From positions 1-38,179 of the forward strand of contig JAFWMC010000002.1 in the NCBI GenBank assembly GCA_017510805.1: 38,179 nucleotides of DNA. Reading direction: 5' to 3'. The notes under the pieces are model-generated. The model had not been told where the DNA came from, did not search any database, and was given only the letters and a program-made list of their open reading frames with translations. A program made the translations under genes and the position numbers. This document shows, in pieces, positions 16,021 to 22,574 of this stretch (the stretch's first letter is position 1; the number at the start of each line of letters is the position of its first letter). This stretch comes from Candidatus Saccharimonadota bacterium (GTDB taxonomy: Bacteria; Patescibacteriota; Saccharimonadia; Saccharimonadales; Saccharimonadaceae).

Positions 16021-16149
16021 ATAAAAAATAACCGTAATATAATTAGATCATAAAGCACATTACATATACTTAACTAGGATCCGTATATGTAACATGCTTA
16101 GTTGTGTGGTTAAGCGCTATTTAGAGCGCTTAACTTTTTTCTTTGGCTC
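16021..16149 (-). repeat. Right terminal inverted repeat of the KwaB-like element
   Basis: Reverse-complement copy of 14801-14930, beginning 22 nt after the stop codon. It carries the same two hairpins, and on the minus strand a degenerate copy of the tail of the 30-codon ORF extending to about 16175. Confidence 0.85.
16109..16144 (+). terminator. Intrinsic terminator of the KwaB-like gene
   Basis: Perfect 10-bp stem GTTAAGCGCT / AGCGCTTAAC (16109-16118 and 16125-16134) followed by TTTTTTCTTT. It is part of the right inverted repeat. Confidence 0.8.
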
Positions 16150-16238
16150 GCGTTCAAGAGCTAAGAAAAAGTGAATATACTTAAATTATGATAGGAGGGG
16201 GTGTGGAAAAGGGAATTAGAAAGGCAATGAAAAAGGTC

Positions 16239-16267
16239 TTGCTTTTTGGAAAAGGCTTGTGTATAAT
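16239..16267 (+). promoter_or_regulatory. Promoter of the DGR target gene
   Basis: TTGCTT (16239-16244), 17-bp spacer, TATAAT (16262-16267). The -35 and flanking block GAAAAAGGTCTTGCTTTTT is repeated almost exactly at 20811-20829 upstream of rsmH. The leader is about 50 nt and ends with GGAGG 5-6 nt before the chosen ATG. Confidence 0.7.
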
Positions 16268-16321
16268 AGAGGAAGATAGGCAAAAAATGTCAGATGTTAA
16301 TATTTAATTATGGAGGTATTA

Positions 16322-18076
16322 ATGAGCGTTAAGTTCAATATAACCAGGGGTAGGGGGACGAAAAATAGCGGATTGTCGCTGAAAAAGAGTACGACGCACA
16401 AGGCGTATAATACATTTGCTTTGGGCGCTTTTGCTTTCTTGGCGGCGTATGTAGTGGCGAGCGTGATAGCGCCCGTCAAAAATTCCAGCGCCGAAACCCA
16501 GGAAGTCGCCGCCAAAGTCCTAAATACAGATACCCAGATTAGTATCACCCCAGGCCAAGAAAAGGTCACCCTAAACGTAGGCCAGCCAGACCCAACGGGC
16601 ACCTTCATTTCTGGCAACGATACTCTCACCGCCAAGTCCACCTCCGATAGCGGCTACCAACTATACGTTTCTATGGACAATAACCATACTAATGGTAATC
16701 GTCTATACCTCAACGGTGATGAATCCTCTGGTTATATTTCTGCTAATAATAATGGTAGCGGCACAGATATCGTCTACCCTACTACCGCTACTCTCGCTAA
16801 AAACACTTGGGGACTTACCTTCTCTGCGGAAGATAACAATAATCAAGTATACGGTGCAGCCCCACTAATGGGTAATGAATACCTACTAAAGACTAGAAGC
16901 ACTGCTACGCCCATAGAAGGTGATGCTGTGCCTGTGTGGTACGCAGTAAAGGTAGATACTAATATGGTAACTGGCACCTATTCTGGCAATATTCTCTATA
17001 CTATTATTGCCGAAGCCAGCAATGCAGATTTAGGCATCCCCAGTATCAATCCACAGGCAGGCGCATTAAATGATACCGTAAACATCAGTGTACCACTCCA
17101 ATCTACCTTGGAAAACAACCAAGTTTCAGACCTTGGCACTATCACCGCCAAGATTGGCAACGAATCCTGCAACATCACTAATACAACCCTAGGTGGCGCT
17201 ACAGTAAATCTCACCTGCACCGTCCCACAACTTACTGTAGGGAGTACTTACAATGTATCTGTCTATATCCAGAAATACGATAGCACCTATGTAGCAGAGA
17301 ATGCCTTTGAATATACTTCGCCAACACTAGCAAACATCACCACGATGCAGGAAATGACATCAGACATCTGTGCGGCTACAGATACGGGCACTAAAGTAAC
17401 ATTAAGAGACACCCGTGGTGGCGGTAACGCTGGCAGCCAGGTAGCTAACTACGGCGTAGTAAAAGCTGCTGACGGTAACTGTTGGATGACAGACAACCTC
17501 AACATCTACAACTACACCATTAGTGCCGAAACCTCAGACTTCACTTCTCCAGCAAACTACACCATTCCAGCTGGCATCACCGCCACCACTGATTGGAATA
17601 CAAATGATTATGCTACAAAGAAGGTAGAAGTATCCCACGGTCTAGGCCAATATGCCTCTCAAGATCAGCAATATTGGAATGAACCATACTACAACTGGAC
17701 AGTGGCAGTAGCTAAGGAGACTACGGCAGGAGTCACTACCGCTCCAGATACCTCCATCTGCCCCAAGGGCTGGACATTGCCTACTAATGGCGATAATGGC
17801 GTAAACAAATCCTGGGCAAAGCTCTTACATGTATATGGTATTGATACTGGTGCGAAGCTACTAGCAAACGGTACCTTAGGCTTTACTAAGTACTACGGCT
17901 ACTGGGGTTGGAACTACGCGTCCGAGTACACTCAGGGTAGCTACGGCTACTTCTGGTCTGGTACGCCTTCCGCTGAGACTAATGCGTACTTCCTGTACTA
18001 CTATTCCGGAGGCGTCTACCCGCAGAATAGCAACCATAAGGGCGTCGGCTTCAGTATTCGGTGCGTTGCTCGTTAG
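16322..18076 (+). CDS. DGR target protein: anchored surface protein with variable lectin-fold domain
   Basis: 584 residues from the ATG at 16322, chosen because GGAGG sits just before it; an ATG four codons upstream lacks an SD. A basic N-terminus and a hydrophobic segment (31-51) give a membrane anchor or signal peptide. Residues about 70-230 form a beta module with NTWG (161-164) ending in VTGTYSGNILYTII, shared with the protein at 36202. A second beta-sandwich domain follows (about 236-335). Residues 340-584 resemble the Fibrobacter-type major paralogous/C-type-lectin-like domain (MQEMTSDIC, TLRDTR, DGNCWMTDNL, CPKGWTLP). The last 66 residues are the VR: sites that are Asn in the template are mostly Tyr here, also Gly, Thr, Phe, Ser, His and Val. 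Codons are C-rich, unlike neighbouring genes. Confidence 0.9.
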   Translation: MSVKFNITRGRGTKNSGLSLKKSTTHKAYNTFALGAFAFLAAYVVASVIAPVKNSSAETQEVAAKVLNTDTQISITPGQEKVTLNVGQPDPTGTFISGNDTLTAKSTSDSGYQLYVSMDNNHTNGNRLYLNGDESSGYISANNNGSGTDIVYPTTATLAKNTWGLTFSAEDNNNQVYGAAPLMGNEYLLKTRSTATPIEGDAVPVWYAVKVDTNMVTGTYSGNILYTIIAEASNADLGIPSINPQAGALNDTVNISVPLQSTLENNQVSDLGTITAKIGNESCNITNTTLGGATVNLTCTVPQLTVGSTYNVSVYIQKYDSTYVAENAFEYTSPTLANITTMQEMTSDICAATDTGTKVTLRDTRGGGNAGSQVANYGVVKAADGNCWMTDNLNIYNYTISAETSDFTSPANYTIPAGITATTDWNTNDYATKKVEVSHGLGQYASQDQQYWNEPYYNWTVAVAKETTAGVTTAPDTSICPKGWTLPTNGDNGVNKSWAKLLHVYGIDTGAKLLANGTLGFTKYYGYWGWNYASEYTQGSYGYFWSGTPSAETNAYFLYYYSGGVYPQNSNHKGVGFSIRCVAR

Positions 18077-18115
18077 ATAGCATTCCTTCTTCCAGCTTTC
18101 CCCTTGGTTTTCCAC
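17871..18115 (+). repeat. DGR variable region (VR)
   Basis: 245 bp that align without gaps to the minus-strand TR at 20238-20482. Of 20 mismatches, 19 are at template adenines (17900, 17906, 17907, 17915, 17927, 17931, 17942, 17948, 17990, 17991, 17996, 18002, 18017, 18030, 18035, 18044, 18045, 18070, 18107); A to T dominates. The one non-A change is T to C at 18007 (silent). The VR covers the last codons and stop (18074-18076) and continues 39 bp into the 3' UTR. The unchanged stretch 18046-18069 is the likely initiation-of-mutagenic-homing core. Confidence 0.95.
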
Positions 18116-18140
18116 GATTGAAAAAACCGCAGGGGAGAGC
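18095..18140 (+). other. Hairpin at the 3' edge of the VR
   Basis: Two stacked stems: outer GCTTTCCCCT with AGGGGAGAGC (18095-18104 and 18131-18140, one mismatch) and inner GGTTTT with AAAACC around an 11-nt loop. The hairpin straddles the end of VR/TR homology (18115), where DGRs often carry a target-recognition hairpin or cruciform. It may also terminate the target mRNA, although there is no T-run. Confidence 0.6.
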
Positions 18141-18197
18141 GCCGGAAGGTGAAGTCGGATAAGAAAAAGATAAAATGATGGAGGTAGCTAGAAAAAA

Positions 18198-19115
18198 ATG
18201 CCGGTAGAGAAAGCCGAGAGGCGGACCGAGGAAAGAGTCAAGGCGGAACGAGCAAAGCAAGAAAAAGCTGCACAAAAGAAAAAGCTTGATCGGGACGCTA
18301 AATCTGCCGCAGGGCGTGAAAGCCAGTATCGCTACAGAAAACGTAAGAAAGCTGTGGCGGAAAAGGAGGAGAAAAACTATCGTTATCTTTATATCTTTCA
18401 ATCCAATGAAAAAGCTTGGTGGAAGATGGGCTGGCACAGTGTGCTATTTTTTCGTTATATTGTAGCAAGAAGAATTCAGCACGAAGCCAATGTTAACAAT
18501 GACCATGATTTTGGTTTGAAATCACCGACAGGGATAATATCATTGAGAGATGAAGGATTGCCGAGTTTGATTTCACAAATGTACGAACTGGGGTACAGAG
18601 TGGACAGGCGGAGATCTTCAGAAACGGTGAAGGTAGTGGATCTAGGCTACAAAATTAGTGCTGAAGATGTGAAGAGATATGAACATGAGGAAGAAGCAAA
18701 GCTAGAGAGGCTAAATAAATTAGCGCCGGTGGTGATAAATATCCCAGAAGTTGATGGGAAGTTGAGAGAGATAACTAAAAGAATATATAATGCAGTGAAT
18801 CGGATGCCAGAGCCAGGCCGGAAAATGATGGGATATGGGATAGCTGAGCTGGCAATTTCTGCTATGAAAACGTATCAATATATGACATGGGGAGGAATAA
18901 CGCCAGAGGAAGCATTAAAAAGAATAAAGAAAGCGCTGATGGCGCTAAAAGTGCAGGTGAATGTGGCAACGAGAATAGACATCTTGGACAGAGATGTGGC
19001 GACAAAACTGGGGGTGGACATAGTTGAGGCGGAAAGATTGGTGAAACCGTGGCTGGGAGAGAAAACTGATGATGTGGCAGGAGATGTGATACGCAAAAAT
19101 GAGGGACTTAAGTAA
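18198..19115 (+). CDS. avd: Avd-like DGR accessory protein with long N-terminal extension
   Basis: Avd partners the DGR reverse transcriptase in mutagenic cDNA synthesis. The 305-residue protein is more than twice the usual Avd length (about 120-130). Residues 1-60 are a charged Lys/Glu/Arg coiled segment. Residues 61-160 (YRYLYIFQ ... LPSLISQMYELGYRVD) form an unassigned alpha/beta region with faint resemblance to MutS domain I. Residues about 185-290 are a four-helix Avd-type bundle: ITKRIYNAVNRMPEPGRKMMG, then paired helices ending in LVKPWL. A GGAGGT lies 11-12 nt upstream of the ATG. It overlaps the RT gene by 17 nt, so the two are coupled. The C-terminal call is good; the N-terminal one is uncertain. 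Confidence 0.7.
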   Translation: MPVEKAERRTEERVKAERAKQEKAAQKKKLDRDAKSAAGRESQYRYRKRKKAVAEKEEKNYRYLYIFQSNEKAWWKMGWHSVLFFRYIVARRIQHEANVNNDHDFGLKSPTGIISLRDEGLPSLISQMYELGYRVDRRRSSETVKVVDLGYKISAEDVKRYEHEEEAKLERLNKLAPVVINIPEVDGKLREITKRIYNAVNRMPEPGRKMMGYGIAELAISAMKTYQYMTWGGITPEEALKRIKKALMALKVQVNVATRIDILDRDVATKLGVDIVEAERLVKPWLGEKTDDVAGDVIRKNEGLK

Positions 19116-20229
19116 AGTCGCAGAAATGCCGCGTGGGCAGTTTGCTGATTGGCTACTAAAGGAATTGTGGCGAGCATATTATGATGCTAGAAAAGGTAAG
19201 AGGACGACGGTGGATGAACATATGTTTGAAATAAATGCAGCAGAAAACATATTGAATTTAAGAGATGTGATAATGTCGGGATATTATAGGCCAGGGCGAG
19301 GAATTGCCTTTATTGTATGGCGGCCAGTGACAAGAGAGATATTTGCTGCACCATTTAAAGATAGAGTAGTGCACCATTTTTTATATAATATGGTGGCGGA
19401 ATGGTGGGACAAAAGGCTAATTTATGATGCTTATTCTTGCCGGAAGGAAAAAGGCGTACTATTTGGAGTGCAGCGAATACAGCACCATATTAATAGCGTG
19501 TCGCAAAACTACGAGAAAAAGGCCTATGTGATAAAACTAGATATACAGGGATATTTTATGAGTTTGCCACGAGAGGGGCTGATGGAGAGGGTAGAATGGG
19601 GGCTGAAGCGACAATTTCCAGAAAGAGGACAGTTATACCAGACCTTAATGGAGTTATGGGCGGCGGTGATTTTTGATGACCCTTGTAAAGGGGTGATACG
19701 AAAAGGGTCGCTGGCAGATTGGGACTGTTTGCCGCGGAATAAGAGCCTGTTTTGTCAGCCACCAGGGCAGGGAATTGTGATTGGCAATCTTTCCTCGCAA
19801 TTATTATCAAATATCTATTTGGATCCGATGGATAGATTCATTATGCATGATTTGGGCTATAAACATTATGGGCGGTATGTGGATGATTTTTATATTATAG
19901 TGCCAGAGGAAAAATTAGAGCAGGTAAAACAAGATATTATGTTGATTAGAGATTATTTAGCAATGAGAAAATTGACTTTACATCCGAAAAAGGTACAGGT
20001 GATAGAGGTGCATCAAGGAGTGGAATGGCTGGGAGCGATGGTATGGAAGTGGGGGTTGTGTCCGGGAAGGAGGATGGAGCAGTTTTTTAGGGAAGCGGCA
20101 GAGCTGTATTTGGTAGATGACGGCGACGTAACATCAATAGCGTCATATCTGGGGCATATGAAGCATTTAAGAAGTAAGAAAGTGGAGAAGAAAATCTTTG
20201 ACAGAATGGGGTGGGAATATAGATTTTAG
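19099..20229 (+). CDS. DGR reverse transcriptase
   Basis: The 376-residue single-domain RT copies the TR RNA with adenine-specific errors. Motifs visible: RT1/2 region APFKDRVVHHFL (84-95), motif 3 IKLDIQGYFMS with catalytic D148, motif 4 CQPPGQGIVIGNLSSQLLSNIYL in which QG-x3-GN-x2-SQ (224-234) is the hallmark that separates DGR RTs from group II intron and retron RTs, the catalytic YVDD (260-263), and a thumb region to the end. No endonuclease or maturase domain. It starts within the Avd-like gene and ends 8 bp before the convergent TR. Confidence 0.95.
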   Translation: MRDLSKVAEMPRGQFADWLLKELWRAYYDARKGKRTTVDEHMFEINAAENILNLRDVIMSGYYRPGRGIAFIVWRPVTREIFAAPFKDRVVHHFLYNMVAEWWDKRLIYDAYSCRKEKGVLFGVQRIQHHINSVSQNYEKKAYVIKLDIQGYFMSLPREGLMERVEWGLKRQFPERGQLYQTLMELWAAVIFDDPCKGVIRKGSLADWDCLPRNKSLFCQPPGQGIVIGNLSSQLLSNIYLDPMDRFIMHDLGYKHYGRYVDDFYIIVPEEKLEQVKQDIMLIRDYLAMRKLTLHPKKVQVIEVHQGVEWLGAMVWKWGLCPGRRMEQFFREAAELYLVDDGDVTSIASYLGHMKHLRSKKVEKKIFDRMGWEYRF

Positions 20230-20237
20230 GGGGCGTA

Positions 20238-20482
20238 GTGGAAAATCAAGGGGAAAGCTGGAAGAAGGAATGCTATCTAACGTGCAACGCACCGAATACT
20301 GAAGCCGTTGCCCTTATTGTTGTTATTCTGCGGGTTGACGCCTCCAGAATTGTAGTTCAGGTTGTACGCATTAGTCTCAGCGGAAGGCGTACCAGACCAG
20401 AAGTTGCCGTTGCTACCCTGATTGTTCTCGGACGCGTTGTTCCAATTCCAGTTGCCGTAGTACTTAGTAAAGCCTAAGGTAC
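20238..20482 (-). repeat. DGR template repeat (TR)
   Basis: Minus-strand copy of the VR, located 8 bp after the RT stop codon and opposite in orientation to the RT and target genes. Read in sense it encodes the same C-terminus with Asn at variable sites (GNWNW, ENNQGSNGN, NPQNNNNKGNG), that is AAC/AAT codons that maximise the effect of adenine mutagenesis. It also includes the stop codon and 39 bp of downstream sequence. Confidence 0.95.
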
Positions 20483-20667
20483 TGAGCATGAGAAGTAGCT
20501 TATTAATCTAGCAAGGGCGTACCACTGATAGATATTTTGGTATAGACCTCGGTTTTTATTCGCCAAGGGTACTTCCGTTTTTCCACGATTATAGCCGGTG
20601 AAAGGGCAGGTAAAACACATATAGGAATATGTAGCCTGGCCTCTGAGCGGCGTACCCCCTTATGCTT
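20483..20667 (-). promoter_or_regulatory. Leader of the TR RNA
   Basis: About 180 nt between the predicted TR transcription start and the TR. It contains no ORF of note. It shares the 12-mer TTTTCCACGATT (20579-20590) with the VR 3' hairpin (18108-18119). The leader may bind Avd/RT or prime cDNA synthesis, by analogy with other DGRs in which sequences flanking the TR are required. Confidence 0.4.
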
Positions 20668-20695
20668 ATTATAGCACCAAGATGGGGAATTGCAA
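20668..20695 (-). promoter_or_regulatory. Promoter of the TR RNA
   Basis: On the minus strand TTGCAA (20690-20695), 16-bp spacer, TATAAT (20668-20673). It drives transcription toward the TR and convergently into the 3' end of the RT gene. The only promoter-like sequence found that would produce the adenine-rich sense of the TR. Confidence 0.7.
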
Positions 20696-20754
20696 GGCTG
20701 GACTGTTCGGTTTTTGGCGTATGGTTTGTTCGGGCGTTTGTTCGGGTTTTTGGG

Positions 20755-20849
20755 TGTGGAAATGTGTGGAAAAGTTAAAACCTGTGGAAAACTTTTATGC
20801 AAAAAAGTGCGAAAAAGGTCTTGCTTTTTTGGAAAAATTAATATAAACT
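20755..20849 (+). promoter_or_regulatory. Promoter region upstream of rsmH, with GTGGAAA repeats
   Basis: TTGCTT (20821-20826), 17-bp spacer, TAAACT (20844-20849). The block matches the DGR target promoter. Just upstream are three GTGGAAA repeats (20756, 20766, 20784). It is divergent from the TR promoter. It probably drives the structured leader described next. Confidence 0.5.
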
Positions 20850-21300
20850 AAGGTCAGTGGACAACAAAAGACCACAAACAAATACAACAAACAAAACAAA
20901 TGGCAAGAATAAAAACAGAATCAGAGCAGGTGAACTACGAAATAGTGCGTATGACAAAAATTCGGTAGTTGTAACCTACGTACCTTTAAATAGTTTGAGA
21001 TTGGCCAACTAGGAGTTTTGGCGCGCGTTTAGGACACGCGACACCAAAACCGCAGGTACTTCTAATAGAAACACCTCCCAATTAACTCTAAACAACCTTT
21101 ACACAATAAACTCTCAACTGTCACAATTATGACACCGGCCTAGCGCTAGTGAATTGCGACAAAAAAGGTTTTACCGTTATCCTTTGTGTAAGGCCAAACA
21201 AAAATCGAACAAAAACAAAAACGCTAAAGTTTCTAGTTGGGCGATCTCAAACGAAGTGATATTAAGGCATAAGTAGCAGACTGCTTTAGGGGCAGGAAGC
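20850..21300 (+). other. Structured leader region with a 22-codon ORF, upstream of rsmH
   Basis: Gene-free except for a tiny ORF at 20900-20968 (begins MARIKTESEQ, no SD, A-rich lead-in). Helices seen: GTACCT 20980-20985 with AGGTAC 21054-21059 enclosing GTTTTGG 21015-21021 / CCAAAAC 21044-21050 and CGCGT / ACGCG inside it, then CCTTTACACAA 21096-21106 with TTTGTGTAAGG 21184-21194. The nested helices suggest a stable RNA or regulatory leader; no known family was recognised. Confidence 0.4.
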
Positions 21301-21309
21301 TAGCAAGTA

Positions 21310-21318
21310 TGTTATAAT
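21310..21318 (+). promoter_or_regulatory. Extended -10 of rsmH (leaderless type)
   Basis: TGTTATAAT ends 6 nt before the rsmH ATG at 21325. No SD. Confidence 0.6.
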
Positions 21319-21324
21319 ATCAAT

Positions 21325-22200
21325 ATGAATAAACTTCATATTCCAGTGTTATTATCAGAAGTCTTGGATGTGACGCAGCCACAGCCGGGTGAGAACTATT
21401 TAGACCTCACGGCGGGATATGCGGGACACGCAAGTAAAATTTTGGATGTGACACAGCAGTATAAAACTTCGGTCCTTTGCGACCGGGATGATTTCGCGAT
21501 AGATTATCTTCGGAAAAAATTTGCGAGTACGGATATAACTATCATGAAAAGTGATTTTTGTAATGCGGTGTGGCAGCTTTTAGAAAGTGGAGCAACATTT
21601 GATATAATACTAGCGGATTTTGGAGTTTCTTCTCCGCAGTTGGATAATCCAGATAGAGGATTTTCTCTGATGCAAGATGGACCACTAGATATGAGGATGG
21701 ACCAGACGCAAGCCTTGACGGCTGATGTGGTAGTGAATAAATGGCGTGCAAGAGAATTAGAGGAAATTTTCATGAAATATGGGGAACTTAGCCCGGGATT
21801 ATCAAAGAGATATGCAAGAGAAATATGCATAGGGCGGCCGTGGAAATCTACCTTGCAGCTGGCGAATGCGCCGTTTTGGGGAAAACGAGGGCGAATTCAT
21901 CCAGCGACGAGAGTTTTTCAGGCGATAAGAATCGCTGTAAACGATGAGCTAGGCGAGATAGAGCGGACATTGCCGGCTTTGCCAAAGCTTTTAAAGCCTG
22001 GTGGGCGGCTAGCAATCATTTCTTTTCATAGTTTGGAGGATAGGCTGGTGAAGCAATTCTTTAAGGAACAAAGTAGTATGGGTGAGGAGAGTAGTTTGGA
22101 GATATTGACAAAGAAACCAATGACTGCAGGAGATGTGGAGCTTGGTATCAACCCTCGGGCGAGGAGCGCAAAGTTGCGAGCAGCGCGAAAGAGGATGTGA
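21325..22200 (+). CDS. rsmH: 16S rRNA m4C1402 methyltransferase RsmH (MraW)
   Basis: SAM-dependent N4-methylation of C1402 in 16S rRNA. The 291-residue protein has the N-terminal HIPVLLSEVLD motif, the SAM loop LDLTAGYAGHA, DFGVSSPQLDNPDRGFS with the catalytic-region Asp, and the C-terminal GGRLAIISFHSLEDRLVKQFF motif. Full family length (about 300). It opens the division and wall cluster, as in the mra/dcw clusters of most bacteria; mraZ is absent here. Confidence 0.95.
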   Translation: MNKLHIPVLLSEVLDVTQPQPGENYLDLTAGYAGHASKILDVTQQYKTSVLCDRDDFAIDYLRKKFASTDITIMKSDFCNAVWQLLESGATFDIILADFGVSSPQLDNPDRGFSLMQDGPLDMRMDQTQALTADVVVNKWRARELEEIFMKYGELSPGLSKRYAREICIGRPWKSTLQLANAPFWGKRGRIHPATRVFQAIRIAVNDELGEIERTLPALPKLLKPGGRLAIISFHSLEDRLVKQFFKEQSSMGEESSLEILTKKPMTAGDVELGINPRARSAKLRAARKRM

Positions 22201-22241
22201 TACAAATAAAAACAACAAAAATAAACAAAAGGAGGCAATAT

Positions 22242-22307
22242 ATGCCAAAGCAAATCAAAGTTTCTAGCAAATCTAGAGCACAACAAGTAAAAGTGCACTT
22301 TCGCTAG
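22242..22307 (+). CDS. Small ORF of 21 codons with strong SD
   Basis: The ATG at 22242 has AAAGGAGG 7-8 nt upstream after an A-rich, unstructured stretch. The peptide is basic (starts MPKQIKVSSKSR, ends VKVHFR). It lies 41 nt after rsmH and directly before a strongly structured RNA segment, an arrangement like a leader peptide or a translated decoy. Too short for homology. Confidence 0.4.
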   Translation: MPKQIKVSSKSRAQQVKVHFR

Positions 22308-22574
22308 ATAAACAATCTTGGTGTGGGGTGGCTTTCAGACACTTGCCACCCCGGAAACACCAGATAGATACAATTTGCATGGGGCAAAATTTGTAGAGAA
22401 TGGAGTCCCACCTTGGTTGTAAGAGTCAAGGATGTGTTTCAAAAAAATATGACCTTCGGTAGGCGGTAATATGATGAAATGCGGTGGCGCTGTGATATTA
22501 CCGTCCTCCACTCTAAGAAACAACCCAAAAATAAAAACAGAAATAATTTTTAATGCGAGGATTTTAAAACAAAA
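22308..22574 (+). other. Structured non-coding segment between the small ORF and ftsL-like
   Basis: Helices: 22320-22332 with 22345-22361 (13 bp, GGGGTGGC/GCCACCCC plus GGTGT/ACACC), CCTTG/CAAGG near 22412-22432, CGGTAATAT 22464-22472 with ATATTACCG 22495-22503, and an enclosing AGAG-TGGAG (about 22396) with CTCCA-CTCT (about 22505). Looks like a multi-branched RNA. Could be an attenuator for the fts genes or an independent small RNA. Confidence 0.4.

Noticed and set aside
19099-20229. RT as a group II intron maturase or retron RT
   Set aside because: No intron domain V, no maturase or endonuclease domain and no msr/msd-like inverted repeat. The SQ-type motif 4 together with the VR/TR pair is specific for a DGR.
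20238-20489. Open frames on both strands covering the template repeat (about 70-79 codons)
   Set aside because: They are by-products of the TR. The minus frame mirrors the end of the target protein and the plus frame is its antisense; the same antisense frame also appears over the VR. Neither has a start signal of its own.
20755-20791. Replication origin, based on three TGTGGAAA repeats resembling DnaA boxes
   Set aside because: Each differs from the DnaA consensus, there is no dnaA or AT-rich unwinding element nearby, and no sign change of skew is seen around this point.
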